From Pseudo-nitzschia pungens (taxonomy: Eukaryota; Bacillariophyta; Bacillariophyceae; Bacillariales; Bacillariaceae): a DNA stretch of 64,000 nt. The DNA lies in the NCBI GenBank assembly GCA_037355855.1, contig CM074761.1, positions 4,669,346 to 4,733,345 of the forward strand. The letters run 5' to 3'. Below the pieces are notes generated by a model, which was not told the origin of the DNA, ran no database searches, and worked only from the letters and a program-made list of their open reading frames with translations. Below, in pieces: positions 1 through 14,202 of the stretch; positions within the stretch are counted from its first letter, which is position 1; the number at the start of each line of letters is the position of its first letter. A program made the translations under genes and the position numbers.

Positions 1-1
1 G

Positions 2-1043
2 AGGAAAGAGTTAGGTCGCGGTGCTTATGGTCGTGTACTCCTTATGAATGCTTCGGAATCAAGTCGTTGCGACACTGTCGCAATCAAAGCGCAATCACCT
101 GTAGGATCACTTGCTTGGGAATACATAATACTCCAACGTCTAGAGCAGCGTGTATCAGTGGATGGAAAACAAGATTTGAACTATCCCTATCCTCGACCAG
201 TGAGCTTCATTGAGCTTGCCGATGGAGGACTACTCAGTATGTCAGCAGCATCCGAGACAGGGTTCAATCTAGTAGACCTATCAAACTTTTACAGGGTAAA
301 GGTGGGAAACACAGTTCCAGAACTCATTGCTTTGCACTATACCTCGATTGCACTAAGGATAATTGAGCAGCTTCATTGGCATGGAAAAATACTGGTAAGA
401 GTCTGAAAGTTCGTTGTGTCCGGACATCATGTATCGCGACATTATAATTGATTTTTCTGACTTTTTCATCTATTGTTTGTTTTAGCATTGTGATGTCAAA
501 CCCGACAATTTTGTTTTGTCCTCCTTCAAAGGCTCTGGTACACCTCTTGAGAACGTTGATTACTCGAACCTCACCTTGGTTGATTTTGGGAATGCAGTCG
601 ACCTCGTAGATGGTCTTGATTCAAAAAGGAAAGACATTCAAAACACGTTGTTTTATGGCCAGACAGCAAAAACAGACATGCAGTGTGTTGCGATGCGGAA
701 TGGTCAGCCCTGGTCTTACGACGCTGACACATTTGGGATTTTGTGCTGCGCTCACGTACTATTGTACGGAACGCATATGACTATCAAAGAGACAAAAGGC
801 AACAGGTGGCAGCCATTGACCTCGCTAAAGAGATACTGGAAACGGGATTTGTGGAAGGAAATATTTGATACTTTACTCAATCGTGATGAAGTCTCAGGAT
901 CGGCAATTGGTTCGAGAGCATCAAGTTTGAAAGAGTTGAGAAGGAAGATCGATACTCATTTGGAGACGAACTCGAAAGACCTCCATCATTTGTTGTCGCG
1001 GCAAGCCAATATGCTTCCAGATAGTAGGGAAAGCATATCCTAA
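2..1043 (+). CDS. BUB1: BUB1/BubR1-type spindle checkpoint kinase, C-terminal kinase domain (5' truncated by window)
   Basis: Exons 2-394 and 486-1043 join in frame 0 across a 91-base GT-AG intron; the 5' part lies outside the window. The 316 visible residues form a protein kinase domain. It has a glycine-rich loop (ELGRGAYGRV), VAIK with the ATP-binding Lys, the catalytic loop HCDVKPDNF split exactly at its His by the intron, and VDFGNA as the Mg loop. The downstream stretch FYGQTAKTDMQCVAM, then QPWSYDADTFGI and HVLLYGTHM, is the signature I know from BUB1-family kinases, not from ordinary Ser/Thr kinases. BUB1 acts at kinetochores in the spindle assembly checkpoint and phosphorylates histone H2A. 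The N-terminal TPR and KEN-box regions that would separate BUB1 from Mad3/BubR1 are not visible. The catalytic residues look intact, so an active kinase is inferred. Confidence 0.82.
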
Positions 1044-2178
1044 AGAAAGAAACAAAATTGTTCGTATTGACCTACTTTGGGACCATGCATATTACAGCCT
1101 CGAAATGATACTCATTTTTCTGCAAGAAGTACGAACCTCATACGTTACCATGAGTGACAAGTGGGGATCTAGTTCTAGCTGCTTGCTTTAGGCGGAATGA
1201 TGTCAAAGAAAGCATTCTATTCAGCACAAAAACGCGAGTTCCGCTATTGCGAATGGTCTTGTCGACGAGTATCAGTCATCGCAAGCTGACATCAGAGTTT
1301 TTGGGGTCAAACTTTCTGGGTAAAACTTCTCTAAAAAATTGGACCGTGATCAAACGGTTATTTCCTGAGGAAAATCTCAACCACCACATCAGCATTCAAC
1401 GTGAAGATCAACCAACAAAACAACATTTTACATATTGGAAGATTATTCGCCTCTAATTCTGTAAGGAGAGATTCAATGTTGATTCAGTACAGCTACGTGT
1501 ACGGAAAACCTAGTCGTAGATTCGCACACTTCAAAACACAGATTAGTTTGATAAAAGGTGGGCAAATTGATAGGACATAATGCTTGACTGAACAATGGGA
1601 AAATCTGGGCATTGATTGAATTCGATGGATATCTCTATTAATGGACGCTCTCGAATCGTATACGTTGGTGTGCAAAATATTTTTGTTCATCATACTTTAG
1701 ATCTAGGGTTGTAGAAACCACAGCTCGCCTTTTCTTAATAGATTTATCACAGCCAGTATTTGCTGAATTCTGATAGGAGAGGTGTTGAACACTCACAAAT
1801 TGCACGTAGGAACGAGAACACGAATTTATTGTTATCTATCTCTTGATTTTGTGTCTCCAATGAATGAACTCGGCTCTCATGTTTCACGTTCGTAGTACTA
1901 CCACCAAAAGACAACCTCGATGCATCCTGCTCTTATCACTTTGTAGACGGACTTAGATGGTGTTTGTCTGCACGTAGTGTTTGAACGGATAATTGCAAAC
2001 TGAGTTTGTCACAACCTATATATTATGCAATGATTTGTTCACGGGAGTGGCAGCGTATATGTACGTGAAGTTAAATTTAAATTCTGAAGTTATATTGATT
2101 CCCGAAAACCAATTTTTCATAGCTGTGCACAGCATCCTTGATATGAAGCAATATTCAAGCTGTGCTGGTATCAGCATG
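1044..2178. other. Gene-free spacer between two convergent genes
   Basis: AT-rich spacer of 1.1 kb between the ends of the BUB1-like and threonine deaminase genes. It holds open frames of up to about 106 codons (1154-1456, 1993-2313), but none has a recognisable domain or adjoins good splice sites. No RNA gene or clear repeat was seen. Confidence 0.5.
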
Positions 2179-4414
2179 TTACTTTTCGCACCTCAAAAAT
2201 TTATGATATATTGGATTGTCTGTTTCCTCAACATAATCATAATGCAGAGTGTCCAGGAAACGCGCGAGTCGTTTGTTTGTGTCCTCATTATCTGGTACCT
2301 GAATACCCACTAATACCCGGCCAAAATCATCACCTGCAGTTGGATGAGAGAGATGAACTGTGAGTGAGCGCAAGAAAAAAAATAATAGAATTGTATCTTT
2401 TCGCAGCAGAAAACAATAGCATTGAATCCATAGATGAGCTTACCGTGGTTTCGGTAGTGGAACAGAGAAACGTTCCATTCTATATCCAAACTCAGTAGGA
2501 ATCGTTGAAGTGCACCTGGTGACTCCGGAAAATCAAAACGGAATAAGCGCTCGTCAGGTACATCTGAACGGCCGCCGGCAATATTCCTGATATGAACCTT
2601 CGTCAATTCACTATTCGTAACATCGGTGCACGAAAATCCGTTCTCTTTAATGGTACTCATGATTCCTTCGAAATCATTCTCTATATTCGCTACTGGCTGG
2701 AAGGATATCAAAACATGAGCATCTCCTTGATCGTCGTAGCGGTAAGAAAATGCAGTGACATTCCGAGGCCATATAAGTGAATAAAGCAGCCTGAAAGATC
2801 CAGGTGTTTCAGGAATATCCACAACGAGAGTCCTTTCCGACCCATCAGCGCGTTCTGAGACAAACCGAAGTCGATCGAAATCCATATTAGCTCCCGAAGT
2901 AATAGCTACCAATGTTTGTCCAGATACTTCATTTTCGGTAACATATTTCTTCATACCGGCAACACTTTTTCAGAAGATTAGAGCACGACAATTGGCAAGA
3001 AGCCACCAAGATTCCGACGTGAGAAATTCTTTGATTTAATTTCATAGCGATATCTCGTGTATGGTCTTGTCCAGATTCTACTCACGCTAGCGCTCCAGCT
3101 GGCTCAAGTACAACGCGGGCATCATTGTAGCTCAATTTAATGGCATCGCAAATTTGATCAGTATCCACCGTAATCATCTGATCAACGTAGTTGTTGCACA
3201 CTCGAAAAGTTTCTTCCCCAATCGTTTTGACGGCAGCGCCGTCCGCAAAAAGACCTACATGGTCTAAAGTAACCACTTCACCGTGTTCCAACGAGGCCGT
3301 CATACCTGCTGCATCGGCCGCTTCAACACCTATAATTTTCACAGAAGGGCGAACTCGTTTGACGTAGGCTGCGATCCCTGCAAGCATCCCACCACCTCCA
3401 CAACAAACGAAAATAGCGTCAAGTGGTCGACTGACGCACGATTTCAAAATTTCGAGACCAATAGTCCCCTGACCAGCAATTACATGTGGATCATCGAAAG
3501 GATGAATCATGGTCATACCTTCTTCAGTCATCAGCCGCTTTGCTTCGGCAGCAGCCTCATCATAATTGTTTCCAAAAAGTCTAACTTCAACAGTGGGACC
3601 TCCATGTGCTCGAACAGCATTCACTTTGATTGTTGGTGTCGCAAGAGGCATGACAATAACAGCACGAACATTCAACATTTTTGACGACAGCGCAACTCCC
3701 TGCGCATGATTACCAGCAGAACAGGCCACTACACCATTGATGAGTTCATCTGGTGACAAATGCGCCATCTTGTTGTAAGCCCCACGAATCTTGAAGCTGA
3801 AAACTGGCTGCAAATCCTCTCTTTTAAGCAAAACCGTGTTTTTCAATTGCTACCAATACACACACAAAAGATCGACAAGAATAGCAGCATAAGTATAGAG
3901 ATCAAAAAAGGCGATCTGTACCCACCGATGAAAGAATTTCTATTCATTTGTACACCGGAGAAGTTCTTCCATGCTGAAGTCGCTGTAGAATCGAACTTTT
4001 CATTTACGGCACCTATGTACGTTTGACTGTAGAACCATAGTCGTCAAGTTCACTTACAGCACTTAGATTCCTTGCATGTTGCAAATCTGTTTCGATAGCA
4101 GCTTCATAAACTCTTGCATTCAAAATTCTGTTCAAATAGCCGACGGCACGTTCGTTATCATCCAGTGGGCTCAGTCCATTTGTCAATTCATTAGCCCGTA
4201 CCGCACTTTGAAAAGAGGTCACCTGCGAGTCCGAAAAAACATCGCTATCGACCTCGGCGGTTTCGCACATCGAAGATGAAAAGAACTTGGGAAGATGAAC
4301 GTTGGCAATCCCAGCAACGCAATCATTCTTCGCCCTCGTAGCGATTGCTCCTGCACTACGAAAGGTGCTAATGGGTATTCTTCGCACTGTACGAAAGATC
4401 ATGGTGGTATTCAT
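2179..4414 (-). CDS. ilvA: Biosynthetic threonine deaminase (threonine ammonia-lyase) with two C-terminal ACT-like domains
   Basis: Four exons on the minus strand: 4414-4058, 3849-3086, 2964-2444 and 2333-2179, with introns of 208, 121 and 110 bases, giving 598 aa. It is a PLP enzyme converting threonine to 2-oxobutanoate, the first step of isoleucine synthesis. The PLP Lys lies in VFSFKIRGAYNKM, followed by the GNHAQGVA loop and the glycine-rich phosphate loop CGGGGMLAG. Two regulatory ACT-like domains follow (PETPGSFRLL and PESPGALQRFL), marking the biosynthetic, isoleucine-regulated form rather than the catabolic one. The length matches plant enzymes. The open frame extends upstream to a TTG at 4501, but the first ATG is at 4414. 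The Arg/Ser/Thr-rich leader lacking acidic residues (MNTTMIFRTVRRIPIS) suggests a transit peptide, probably mitochondrial; the plastid is possible. The splice joins restore family motifs (LEPAGALAVAGMKKY and YRNHGDDFGRV), so the exon model is well supported. Confidence 0.93.
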
Positions 4415-6974
<2,560 letters not shown>

Positions 6975-7745
6975 CGATCCTTCCGAAATACCTTGGGTTT
7001 CGAGTTCCTTCGAGAACGGATCCGTTTCAATCTAATTTTTTAAAAAAATATAATGAACTCAAAATAATGTTCCACAGAGTGTGTTAGTAAGAGAAGTCAT
7101 AGCTTAGCAAGTATCTGCTGGGTCTCTAGCGCAGAGTTGCACTCGTGCGGAGAGCTAACAACAATATCTTTCGAATACACTATTTCGAAAAGAGCCTAAA
7201 TTGTTGCGTTTCGAACACAAATTGTATCGGTGCCAATCCCGTTATTCGTCAAACACCAAACTACAAATCGGCATAGGCATTGAATTATTCTCCTGTTCTT
7301 CCATCTTCACAATTTCAGATTGCAGAATGTTGGTATCTTATTTTTTCCATTATTGAAGTTTCGTAACTGTTAATTAATGCATCTTGGAAAGCAACTAGAA
7401 GTCAATGCAACTGCTTGAAATGGTAACACTTTTAAGTCTTTTGCGCGTTGACATGTACGTATTTGCTTTTGAACTGGCAATGAACACGGTTTAGTTTCGT
7501 ATCAACTACGACATCGATTGATATGTGATACATTGCATTCATCCTAGTCGTACAATACGGCTCGTTCGTTTAGTGCTCGGTGGATGTTTGCGAAGGAAAA
7601 TGCATGTTACAGACGTGACACACCAATGACAAGGTGTTCATCGCCCCTTTATCGACCCAACTCGGCGAAGAATAATGACACACGCGATCCCTAGAAAGCT
7701 CGAGAAAAGAAATACAGGCGATTCTATGTATTAACGTAATCCGTT
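6975..7745. other. Gene-free spacer between convergent genes
   Basis: This 0.77 kb spacer separates the ends of the pantothenate synthetase and ChlM genes. No open frame with a recognisable domain, no tRNA cloverleaf and no tandem repeat was seen. Confidence 0.5.
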
Positions 7746-8628
7746 TTATACTCTCTTGGCCTCCAACAATCGCGAGAAGTAGAAGTTAGTCCCCGTCATC
7801 TCTTCCCGGGCAACTTCGAAACCTGCCTTCTTCAGGGCATTGCGGACGACTTCTTCTTCAGTGCAAATAGGCTCGTGTTGTTTTGCTAGGTCCGGGAAAG
7901 AGCTCGCCAACCTTTTTCAAGAACGAGTAGTACCATGTCTTCGGTGCGAATGAGATGATGACACGGTCCTCTGCTAGGGAACACAAGTGACCAACCATTT
8001 CAGCCATCTTATCGGTGGGGTAATGGATTGCGACATCGACGCAGGTAACGGTGTCGTACTTCCCTGTCACAGATTCCAAATCAGATGTGTAGAACTCAGC
8101 TTTGACTCCCAATTCTTTTGCCCGTCTTGCGGCCTCGTTGGCCATGGAATCCGAAATATCACTTGCCGAAATCTTGGCACCTATTGACAAGCAGGATGAG
8201 TGAGAAATACTACTAATGTTGTACGAAACTTCGAATCGCTAACACACAGTCGGGCAACTCTAACAAGAGAAAATTGTATTCTTACCCATTTGCGCCAATG
8301 GAATAGCCAAACTTCCGACACCACAACCGCAGTCGCAGACGGATTTTCCCTTGATATCGCCATCGGCAGAGATCCAGTTCAAGATTTTCTGGATGGTTTG
8401 GTCGTGCCCAGTGCGAATATCCAGTTGAACCGAGTTGACTTCATCGCTCTCGGAGTAGATCTTGTTCCATCTGTTGAAACCCTCGGTGTTGAAGTACTCA
8501 CGGACTTCGGTTTTGTCGTCAACACCACTAGCGGCCAAGGACGAAGCAACGTTCGGTCTGGTGGCAGGAACGAAACCTGCAACACCGGAGATAAGAGAGG
8601 CGATGATGATGGTGGAGGTGAACTTCAT
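7746..8628 (-). CDS. chlM: Mg-protoporphyrin IX methyltransferase, plastid-targeted, with an apparent frameshift near the C-terminus
   Basis: Exons 8628-8286 and 8180-7746 are joined across a 105-base intron. The enzyme methylates Mg-protoporphyrin IX with S-adenosylmethionine in the chlorophyll branch. Family features are EVREYFNTEGFNRWNKIYSE, the SAM-binding glycine motif CDCGCGVGSLAIPLA, SASDIS, and the C-terminal FPGPSKTTRAYLH. The N-terminus (MKFTSTIIIASLISGVAG, then FVPA) is a diatom bipartite plastid presequence: a signal peptide followed by Phe at +1. After RAYLH the frame runs into TGA at 7860-7858. The expected C-terminus (TEEEVVRNALKKAGFEVARE through to FYFSRLLEAKRV, ending at 7746) continues immediately in another frame. 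The total coding length is 2 bases short of a multiple of three, so a 2-base deletion in a short CA repeat fits. This is either an assembly error or a broken allele. Divergent to the plastid MiaB gene. Confidence 0.9.
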
Positions 8629-9256
8629 GTTGCTACTTGACTCTTTCTGATTCTCGGCTAAGCAATAAGACCAGTTGGTGCACACCGGGTGAAGAACGAT
8701 ATTAGGAGTGGCGACCGCTATACAGCAGAAGACGGAGTCAGTTCAGTTGTCGCGGTATTCTATTACCTTATTTTCTCGATCTTTCCGAAGAAAATGTCGT
8801 TCCTCCTTCGATGGGAGTTTCAGCGCCTGCGTCGACTTCAACTTGGCTTCACGAGTTTCCACGTGTTTTGGTGAGTCAAACGAGTCAGCTAAACATGAAT
8901 TCGACCCATTCGACTACTCGTCACATTTCAATTTTCAATCACATCACATCCATCCAAATACCGTGCAACTTGTGTTCCCACATCGTCGTCATCCTCAATC
9001 CGTAATCAATGGTACCGTACGTACCAGGCAGGAATCTTGGTAATACCGAACATCACTCAGGCGACATTCGAATCGAATATGCGGTGTACTACACGTACAA
9101 TATTGGAATACATCAACTTCTGATTTGTTTCTGTGAGAAATTGAATTGAATCACTCCTCGCAACATCCTTCTGTGTCCCTAATCGACATAGTAACCCTAG
9201 CATTGTCATCCTCCATCAAACTTCTGCGAGAGCCAATCCCACAATCACAATGAGGA
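8629..9256. promoter_or_regulatory. Shared divergent promoter region of chlM and the plastid MiaB gene
   Basis: These 628 bases lie between the start codons of two divergently transcribed genes, both predicted to be plastid-targeted, so they must carry both promoters. I could not identify specific factor-binding sites. An out-of-frame ATG at 9250, seven bases before the chosen MiaB start, opens a frame of about 40 codons. Confidence 0.45.
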
Positions 9257-11447
9257 ATGCCTTGTCATCTTCCTGTCTTGGTTGTGATTTTGCTGGCTTG
9301 CGTTGTTCACTCTTCCTTGGGATTTATTCATCCGTCGAATCATGTCAAATTGGCTTCGGTTGGCACACCTCAGTTGAAAAGTAAGATAAAGAGAAATGTA
9401 GCAACAAACGACAACAGCAAGCAAATCGAAAAATTTGCTCTCACTCCTCCCAGTAAATATCCAACGAAAAGAGGTGAAACCGTGGATTCAAGAAAAATCA
9501 TTGCAACCGGAGCCGGGCGTCTCCACTTGACAGCGGTTCGAATAGCGCACATCTTGTTTGCTTCGATGGATCTTGCCGAGTCTTCGCTTCATGAACTTCG
9601 CAAGGCTACAATTTCTTTCGAAGACTTGGCAAAACAAATCAGTAATTGCGCGGAATCCAGAGAAAAAGGTGGAGCCATTGGGTGGGTTACCATTGATGAT
9701 CAGGATGGATCCAAAAACGAACATCTCGACGGCATCTTCCCTGCCCAGGCCCGTGAGCAAGCTATACACATTACCACAAAGCCGGGAGATATCGTTCTGG
9801 TAGAGTCTCCACGAGGATTTCACTTGGTTCAAATCTGCGATGTGATGGCAGACGTTCGAAGAATGAGCACTTTGAAACAACGGAAACAAAGCAAACACGG
9901 CTACGGAAATAGCGGAGCCCGCGTTGCCCTCGCAGGAATCAATCCGGGATCCGACGAAGAAAAGAAAGATCTGACGTACAAGTTGGAGACCATGGGCTGC
10001 CAAATGAACCTAGCTGATTCCGAGAGAATTGAGGGTCAGTTGCAAAGTATGGGCATTCGACCATTGGATGCGGATTCGGACAAGGGAGTCGAGCCAGACG
10101 TCGTCATTCTAAACACATGCTCTATCAGAGAACATGCCGAGTCGAAAGTTTATTCGTACTTGGGCCCATATGCCAAGCGCAAACGTGACGGAGAAGACGT
10201 TGCGATTGTCGTCGCTGGATGTGTTGCTCAACAAGAAAGTGAAGCTCTGCTCCGTCGGGTGCCAGAAGTTGATTTAGTGATGGGTCCTCAGTACGCCAAT
10301 AGATTGAGTGACTTTTTCGAAGACATTGCAAACGGTAATCAAGTAATTGCGACCGAAGCTACTCATATCATGGAAGATTCGTCTAAGCCTCGGCGCCAAT
10401 CAAAAGTATGTGCCTGGGTCAACGTTATCTACGGCTGTAACGAACGATGTGCTTTCTGCATCGTCCCAACAACTCGTGGTGTCGAGCAGTCCCGACCTTT
10501 GGAAAGCATAGTTCAGGAAATCGAAAGTTTGGTTGCAGAGGGATACAAAGAGGTAACTCTACTCGGGCAGAACATTGATGCGTACGGCAGAGACATGGTT
10601 CCCAAGAAGAGATTCTCGGATTTACTGAAAACTGCCGGAAGCGTTCCCGGACTCAAACGGTTGCGATTCGTGACGAGTCACCCGCGATACATGTCTCTTT
10701 CGGTCGTAGATGAGATTTTGAATACTCCAACGGTATGCGAAAGCATCCACATTCCGTTCCAAAGTGGATCCGACGCCATCCTCGCAAGCATGGGTCGTGG
10801 ACACAACCGAAAGAAATACTTGCATATTGTGAATAGGATTCGATCGGTAAGATCATTGTCCGCTTTCGTTTCTTCTTTGTGTTGTACAGAGTTGCCTTAT
10901 CAAAAATCACTTCTTGCATGCATCGAATCCAACTTCAACCATACCCTCATACAACTGTCTTGTCTTCTCTGTGTCCTTCCCAAAATCAATATCATGCTTG
11001 CAGAAAATACCCGATGCATCCATTTCCGCCGATGTCATCGTCGGGTTCCCCGGTGAAACCGAGGAGGATTTCCAAGACACGTTGAGTTTGATGGAAGAGG
11101 TGAAATTCGACACCGTGAACACTGCTGCCTACTCACCTCGTCCCAATACGCCCGCAGCGACATGGGAGAACCAAATCCCGGACGAAGTCAAGAGCGACCG
11201 ACTCCAACGCATCAACGTTCTGGTGAAGGAGCATGCGAAAGAGAGAAGAGCACGCATGATGGGAAGAACCGTAGAAGTCTTGGTGGAAGAAAGGAATGTT
11301 AGGATTCCTACACAGGTCATGGGACGCACACGACACAATTACATTGTGTATTTTGAGGGAGACATCGACGAGCTTCGCGGCGAACTAGTCAATGTCAAGA
11401 TCGATAACTGCGAAACTTTCTATTTGTCGGGCTCCCGGGTAGACTAA
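9257..11447 (+). CDS. miaB: MiaB/CDK5RAP1-type tRNA methylthiotransferase with an N-terminal parvulin domain, plastid-targeted
   Basis: Exons 9257-10846 and 11004-11447 (157-base intron) encode 677 aa. Residues 1-23 form a signal peptide, and the cleavage region SSLG-FIHPS fits diatom plastid import. Residues about 95-200 resemble a PpiC/parvulin prolyl isomerase: [33 protein letters not shown], then [10 protein letters not shown]. From about residue 240 it is a full methylthiotransferase: the N-terminal Fe-S domain ([36 protein letters not shown]), the radical-SAM motif GCNERCAFC near residues 393-401, the loop [19 protein letters not shown], and a C-terminal TRAM domain. MiaB adds methylthio to isopentenyl-adenosine 37 of tRNAs; a plastid tRNA substrate is inferred. 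An earlier out-of-frame ATG at 9250 exists. Its neighbour chlM is divergent and also plastid-targeted. Confidence 0.9.
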
Positions 11448-11576
11448 GTTTCTTATGAGTGCTTTGAAACAAAACACTATTATACCTTTCTATGTTTAGT
11501 CTTCTAACAACCTAAAGTCATTGTGACCCGATTTCACGGAGACGACAACCAAAACTAATGTGATGTGTAACCTCTA

Positions 11577-12386
11577 CTATAAAGTTGTGCGAGGATCGTT
11601 CCCACTTATCGCATTCGTATTCTCTCTCTTGTCCCAGTTTCCTCCTATGGACGAGAGCTGGCAAAGAGCTGCGGCAGCCAGTACCGAACTATCGGACGTT
11701 TGATGCACATGGAATTCCGTAGCGGCGATGTTTTGCGGTTCCAACGAGGACTCTTGCGTTCCCGGAGCAGGAGTCCCCGAATGCCCCGTTTCGTTGTGAG
11801 ATCGTTTCTTTTTCGTCGCACACTTGCTTGGTTTGGTGGAGGCCGGTGCGTGTACTTTCACACCCGCCATCCTCAACGCGTCCCGTTGCCGCGCCGCTTG
11901 CACCACCAGATTGTCGATTTCACTGTAGTTCTCCTCGAGGCGGCGAAATATGTTCTCTCCCGCTTGCTGGCGCTTGAGGACCTTTTGCGCGTGGCTCTTG
12001 ATCTGAACGAGCGAGCGTTGTGGAAGGTACACGGACATTTTCTTCCACCGGCCCTTGCCGAACATGCGGAGTCCGTAGAGGAATAAAATCTTCTCATCGG
12101 GGGTCCACCGACCTGTTCGCAAAGGCGGTTTCTGAACATCCCGTATTGGAGCATCTCTTGGTTTCAAATCGTCGTTTACCACCTCTGCGCTACTACCACT
12201 GCTAATAACTGCACTAGCACTGGCAGAGACAACGGATGTACTACTGATACTACCGGATGATGCTACCAGGGGCATGGTGTTGTTGTTTGATGGGTTCGAA
12301 CCCAATTGCATCGCAGCATACGACGTCTGTTCCTTGTAGTCTGATTGGCAATCCATCTCTGGTTGTCTCTCTCTTTCATCAAGCAT
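11577..12386 (-). CDS. Single-repeat MYB transcription factor of the SHAQKYF type
   Basis: Intronless, 269 aa, ending 129 bases from the convergent MiaB gene. Residues about 90-145 hold one MYB repeat with the spaced tryptophans RWTPDEKILFLYGL and GRWKKMSVYL, followed by the helix RSLVQIKSHAQKVLKRQQ. This is the SHAQKYF signature with the last two residues changed to VL. Such factors bind DNA as one-repeat MYBs; plant relatives act in clock and light control. The N-terminus is Ser/Val-rich and the C-terminus is rich in polar residues, with a basic patch (KCATKKKRSHNE) that could be a nuclear localisation signal. The open frame reaches upstream to 12401 through a TTG, but the first ATG is at 12386. 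The targets are unknown. Confidence 0.85.
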   Translation of the reverse strand: MLDERERQPEMDCQSDYKEQTSYAAMQLGSNPSNNNTMPLVASSGSISSTSVVSASASAVISSGSSAEVVNDDLKPRDAPIRDVQKPPLRTGRWTPDEKILFLYGLRMFGKGRWKKMSVYLPQRSLVQIKSHAQKVLKRQQAGENIFRRLEENYSEIDNLVVQAARQRDALRMAGVKVHAPASTKPSKCATKKKRSHNETGHSGTPAPGTQESSLEPQNIAATEFHVHQTSDSSVLAAAALCQLSSIGGNWDKRENTNAISGNDPRTTL

Positions 12387-13422
12387 ACTGTTTTGTCGCA
12401 AAGAGTCTACTGATGGAGACTTTGATTGGTGTTGTGTGTCCCATGCGAAGTGATGTATGTCTGATCATTCGTGTTGGTCTCGATTTTTCGCGAGGGTATC
12501 CTTTGCGCAATACAAACAGGCGCAACTAGCAAATACGAACTGAGTTGATTGTGATGTGTTCGTGTTCTTACTGTACTACTTTAGTAACGAACGAGTTTTC
12601 TGTGGCTTGGGTAAAGGTATCTTTACGAGAGACCCACGAAAGCCAACAAACAACACACGCACGAGAGAAACTGATTCGGAGAGCGATTTGTTTCCATAAG
12701 GTTAATTACCGTACACCATCCGATGCGTAAGACTTACCCAAATCGAAACAGCTGTCTGAGTCATCAGGTCGCTGAGATGACTCACGATCACGTTTTTGTG
12801 AGGATAAGTAAACCGAAATACCTCCATTTTTTTAGAATTTTTACAAATATATAATTTCCCGATACCCCCATATCCAATCAACAATTTTGATCACGGACTT
12901 CGGACAGACCGGTAGAAATCAACTTCGAAAACTTGCCGAGAAAAAAAATAGTCGTCCCCGCGACACGGACTAAGACTTATTCCGCCATGATGGTAAATTT
13001 ACTCGTATTCGTTCGTAGTACAAGATGCACTGAATTGTACGGTAACCTACTTTCGGTCCGTTTCCTTCCTGTCGCTTTGAGAATCGACGACACCTTGGTA
13101 TCATTGTTGTAACGAACCGAGAACGGGGCAAGGATTTTCAATTGTCGAGAAAAACAGCACTCTTGTTTGTCAATCCAAAAGGTGAAACGACGAAAATTGC
13201 TGTCGTGGTTGAAGACTTAGTCAAGTGAGGCGAGAGAGACAGAGAGAGAGTAGTAGTAGTGTCTTTGTGTTGGTAAGTACAGTCAACAACGAGCAAGAAG
13301 CAAGAAGCAACCCGCGGGAATGAAAAGCGAGTGCTGGGCGACAAACAGTCTCGCCGAGTGCTTTTTCAAGTGGGCGAATTCAACGACGAGTAGAATTCTG
13401 TGCAAGACTTGCGCGCCACCAC
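12387..13422. other. Divergent spacer upstream of the MYB gene and the Asn-rich protein gene
   Basis: This 1 kb region should hold two divergent promoters. It has one partial intergenic motif (AAGGTTAATTACC at 12698-12710) and a purine-rich GA tract followed by TAG repeats around 13228-13260. No open frame of interest was seen. Confidence 0.45.
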
Positions 13423-14171
13423 ATGTTTGTTTTCGGTAGAAAGACTCATATTGCATTGTTTGCTTTGCGCATCCATGTTGAAACCCATGGCGTGACAGAG
13501 AAAACGATGGACAATCCGGAGAGCACATCAACGAGCGATCCAAACGAAACCGGAAAAGATCAACAAGGGGACGCATCGCAATCCAAAGGATCGAATGAAA
13601 CCATGGATTCTTCGGTGAAAGAATCCATCTCGGCGGACGGATCGAACAATCCTTCCAAACCGAATGCCGATTCAGCACAGGAGGATTCGACCACGGAAGA
13701 CGTCGGAGACGCTCCGGATTCTCCGGATGAGACCAACAGCGGTCCCGTTCCCGACGAAAAGGGAGGATCATCCAAGTCGTCCGAGGATTCGTCGCCTATT
13801 GCGCCCAAGGAGGAAGGCGTCTCGTTGTTGACCGAATCTTCCTCAGCGGCCGGTGACGTTGCAACCGAAGCCGAGCCGACGCCAACACTCTCGAGTGCCT
13901 CGGCTGCGCCCAAAACGGAACCAACCTCCGAGAAAGAAGGGTCCGAAACCACCGAAGCGGCCGTGAAGGAAGAAGAGAGAAAAGAGAAAGAAGAGAGCAC
14001 ACCGATGGACGTGGAATCGTCCGACGCGAACGAGCCAGAACCACAATCCGCACCAGAGCGTCCCAAGGTGCAAGCCGAAACTTCGACCAACTCAAACAAC
14101 AATAGCAACAACAGCAACAGCAGCAATAGTAACAACAACAACAGCAACAACAGCAATAGTAACAACAACAA

Positions 14172-14202
<31 letters not shown>

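Noticed and set aside
1154..1456. 100-codon open frame after the BUB1-like gene
   Set aside because: No recognisable motif, no splice sites, composition of spacer DNA.
9250..9370. Upstream ATG at 9250 as the MiaB start
   Set aside because: It is out of frame with the parvulin-MiaB frame and stops after about 40 codons; at most a small uORF.
12288..12305. GGGTTCGAACCC as a tRNA B-box
   Set aside because: It lies inside the MYB coding frame and has no cloverleaf around it.
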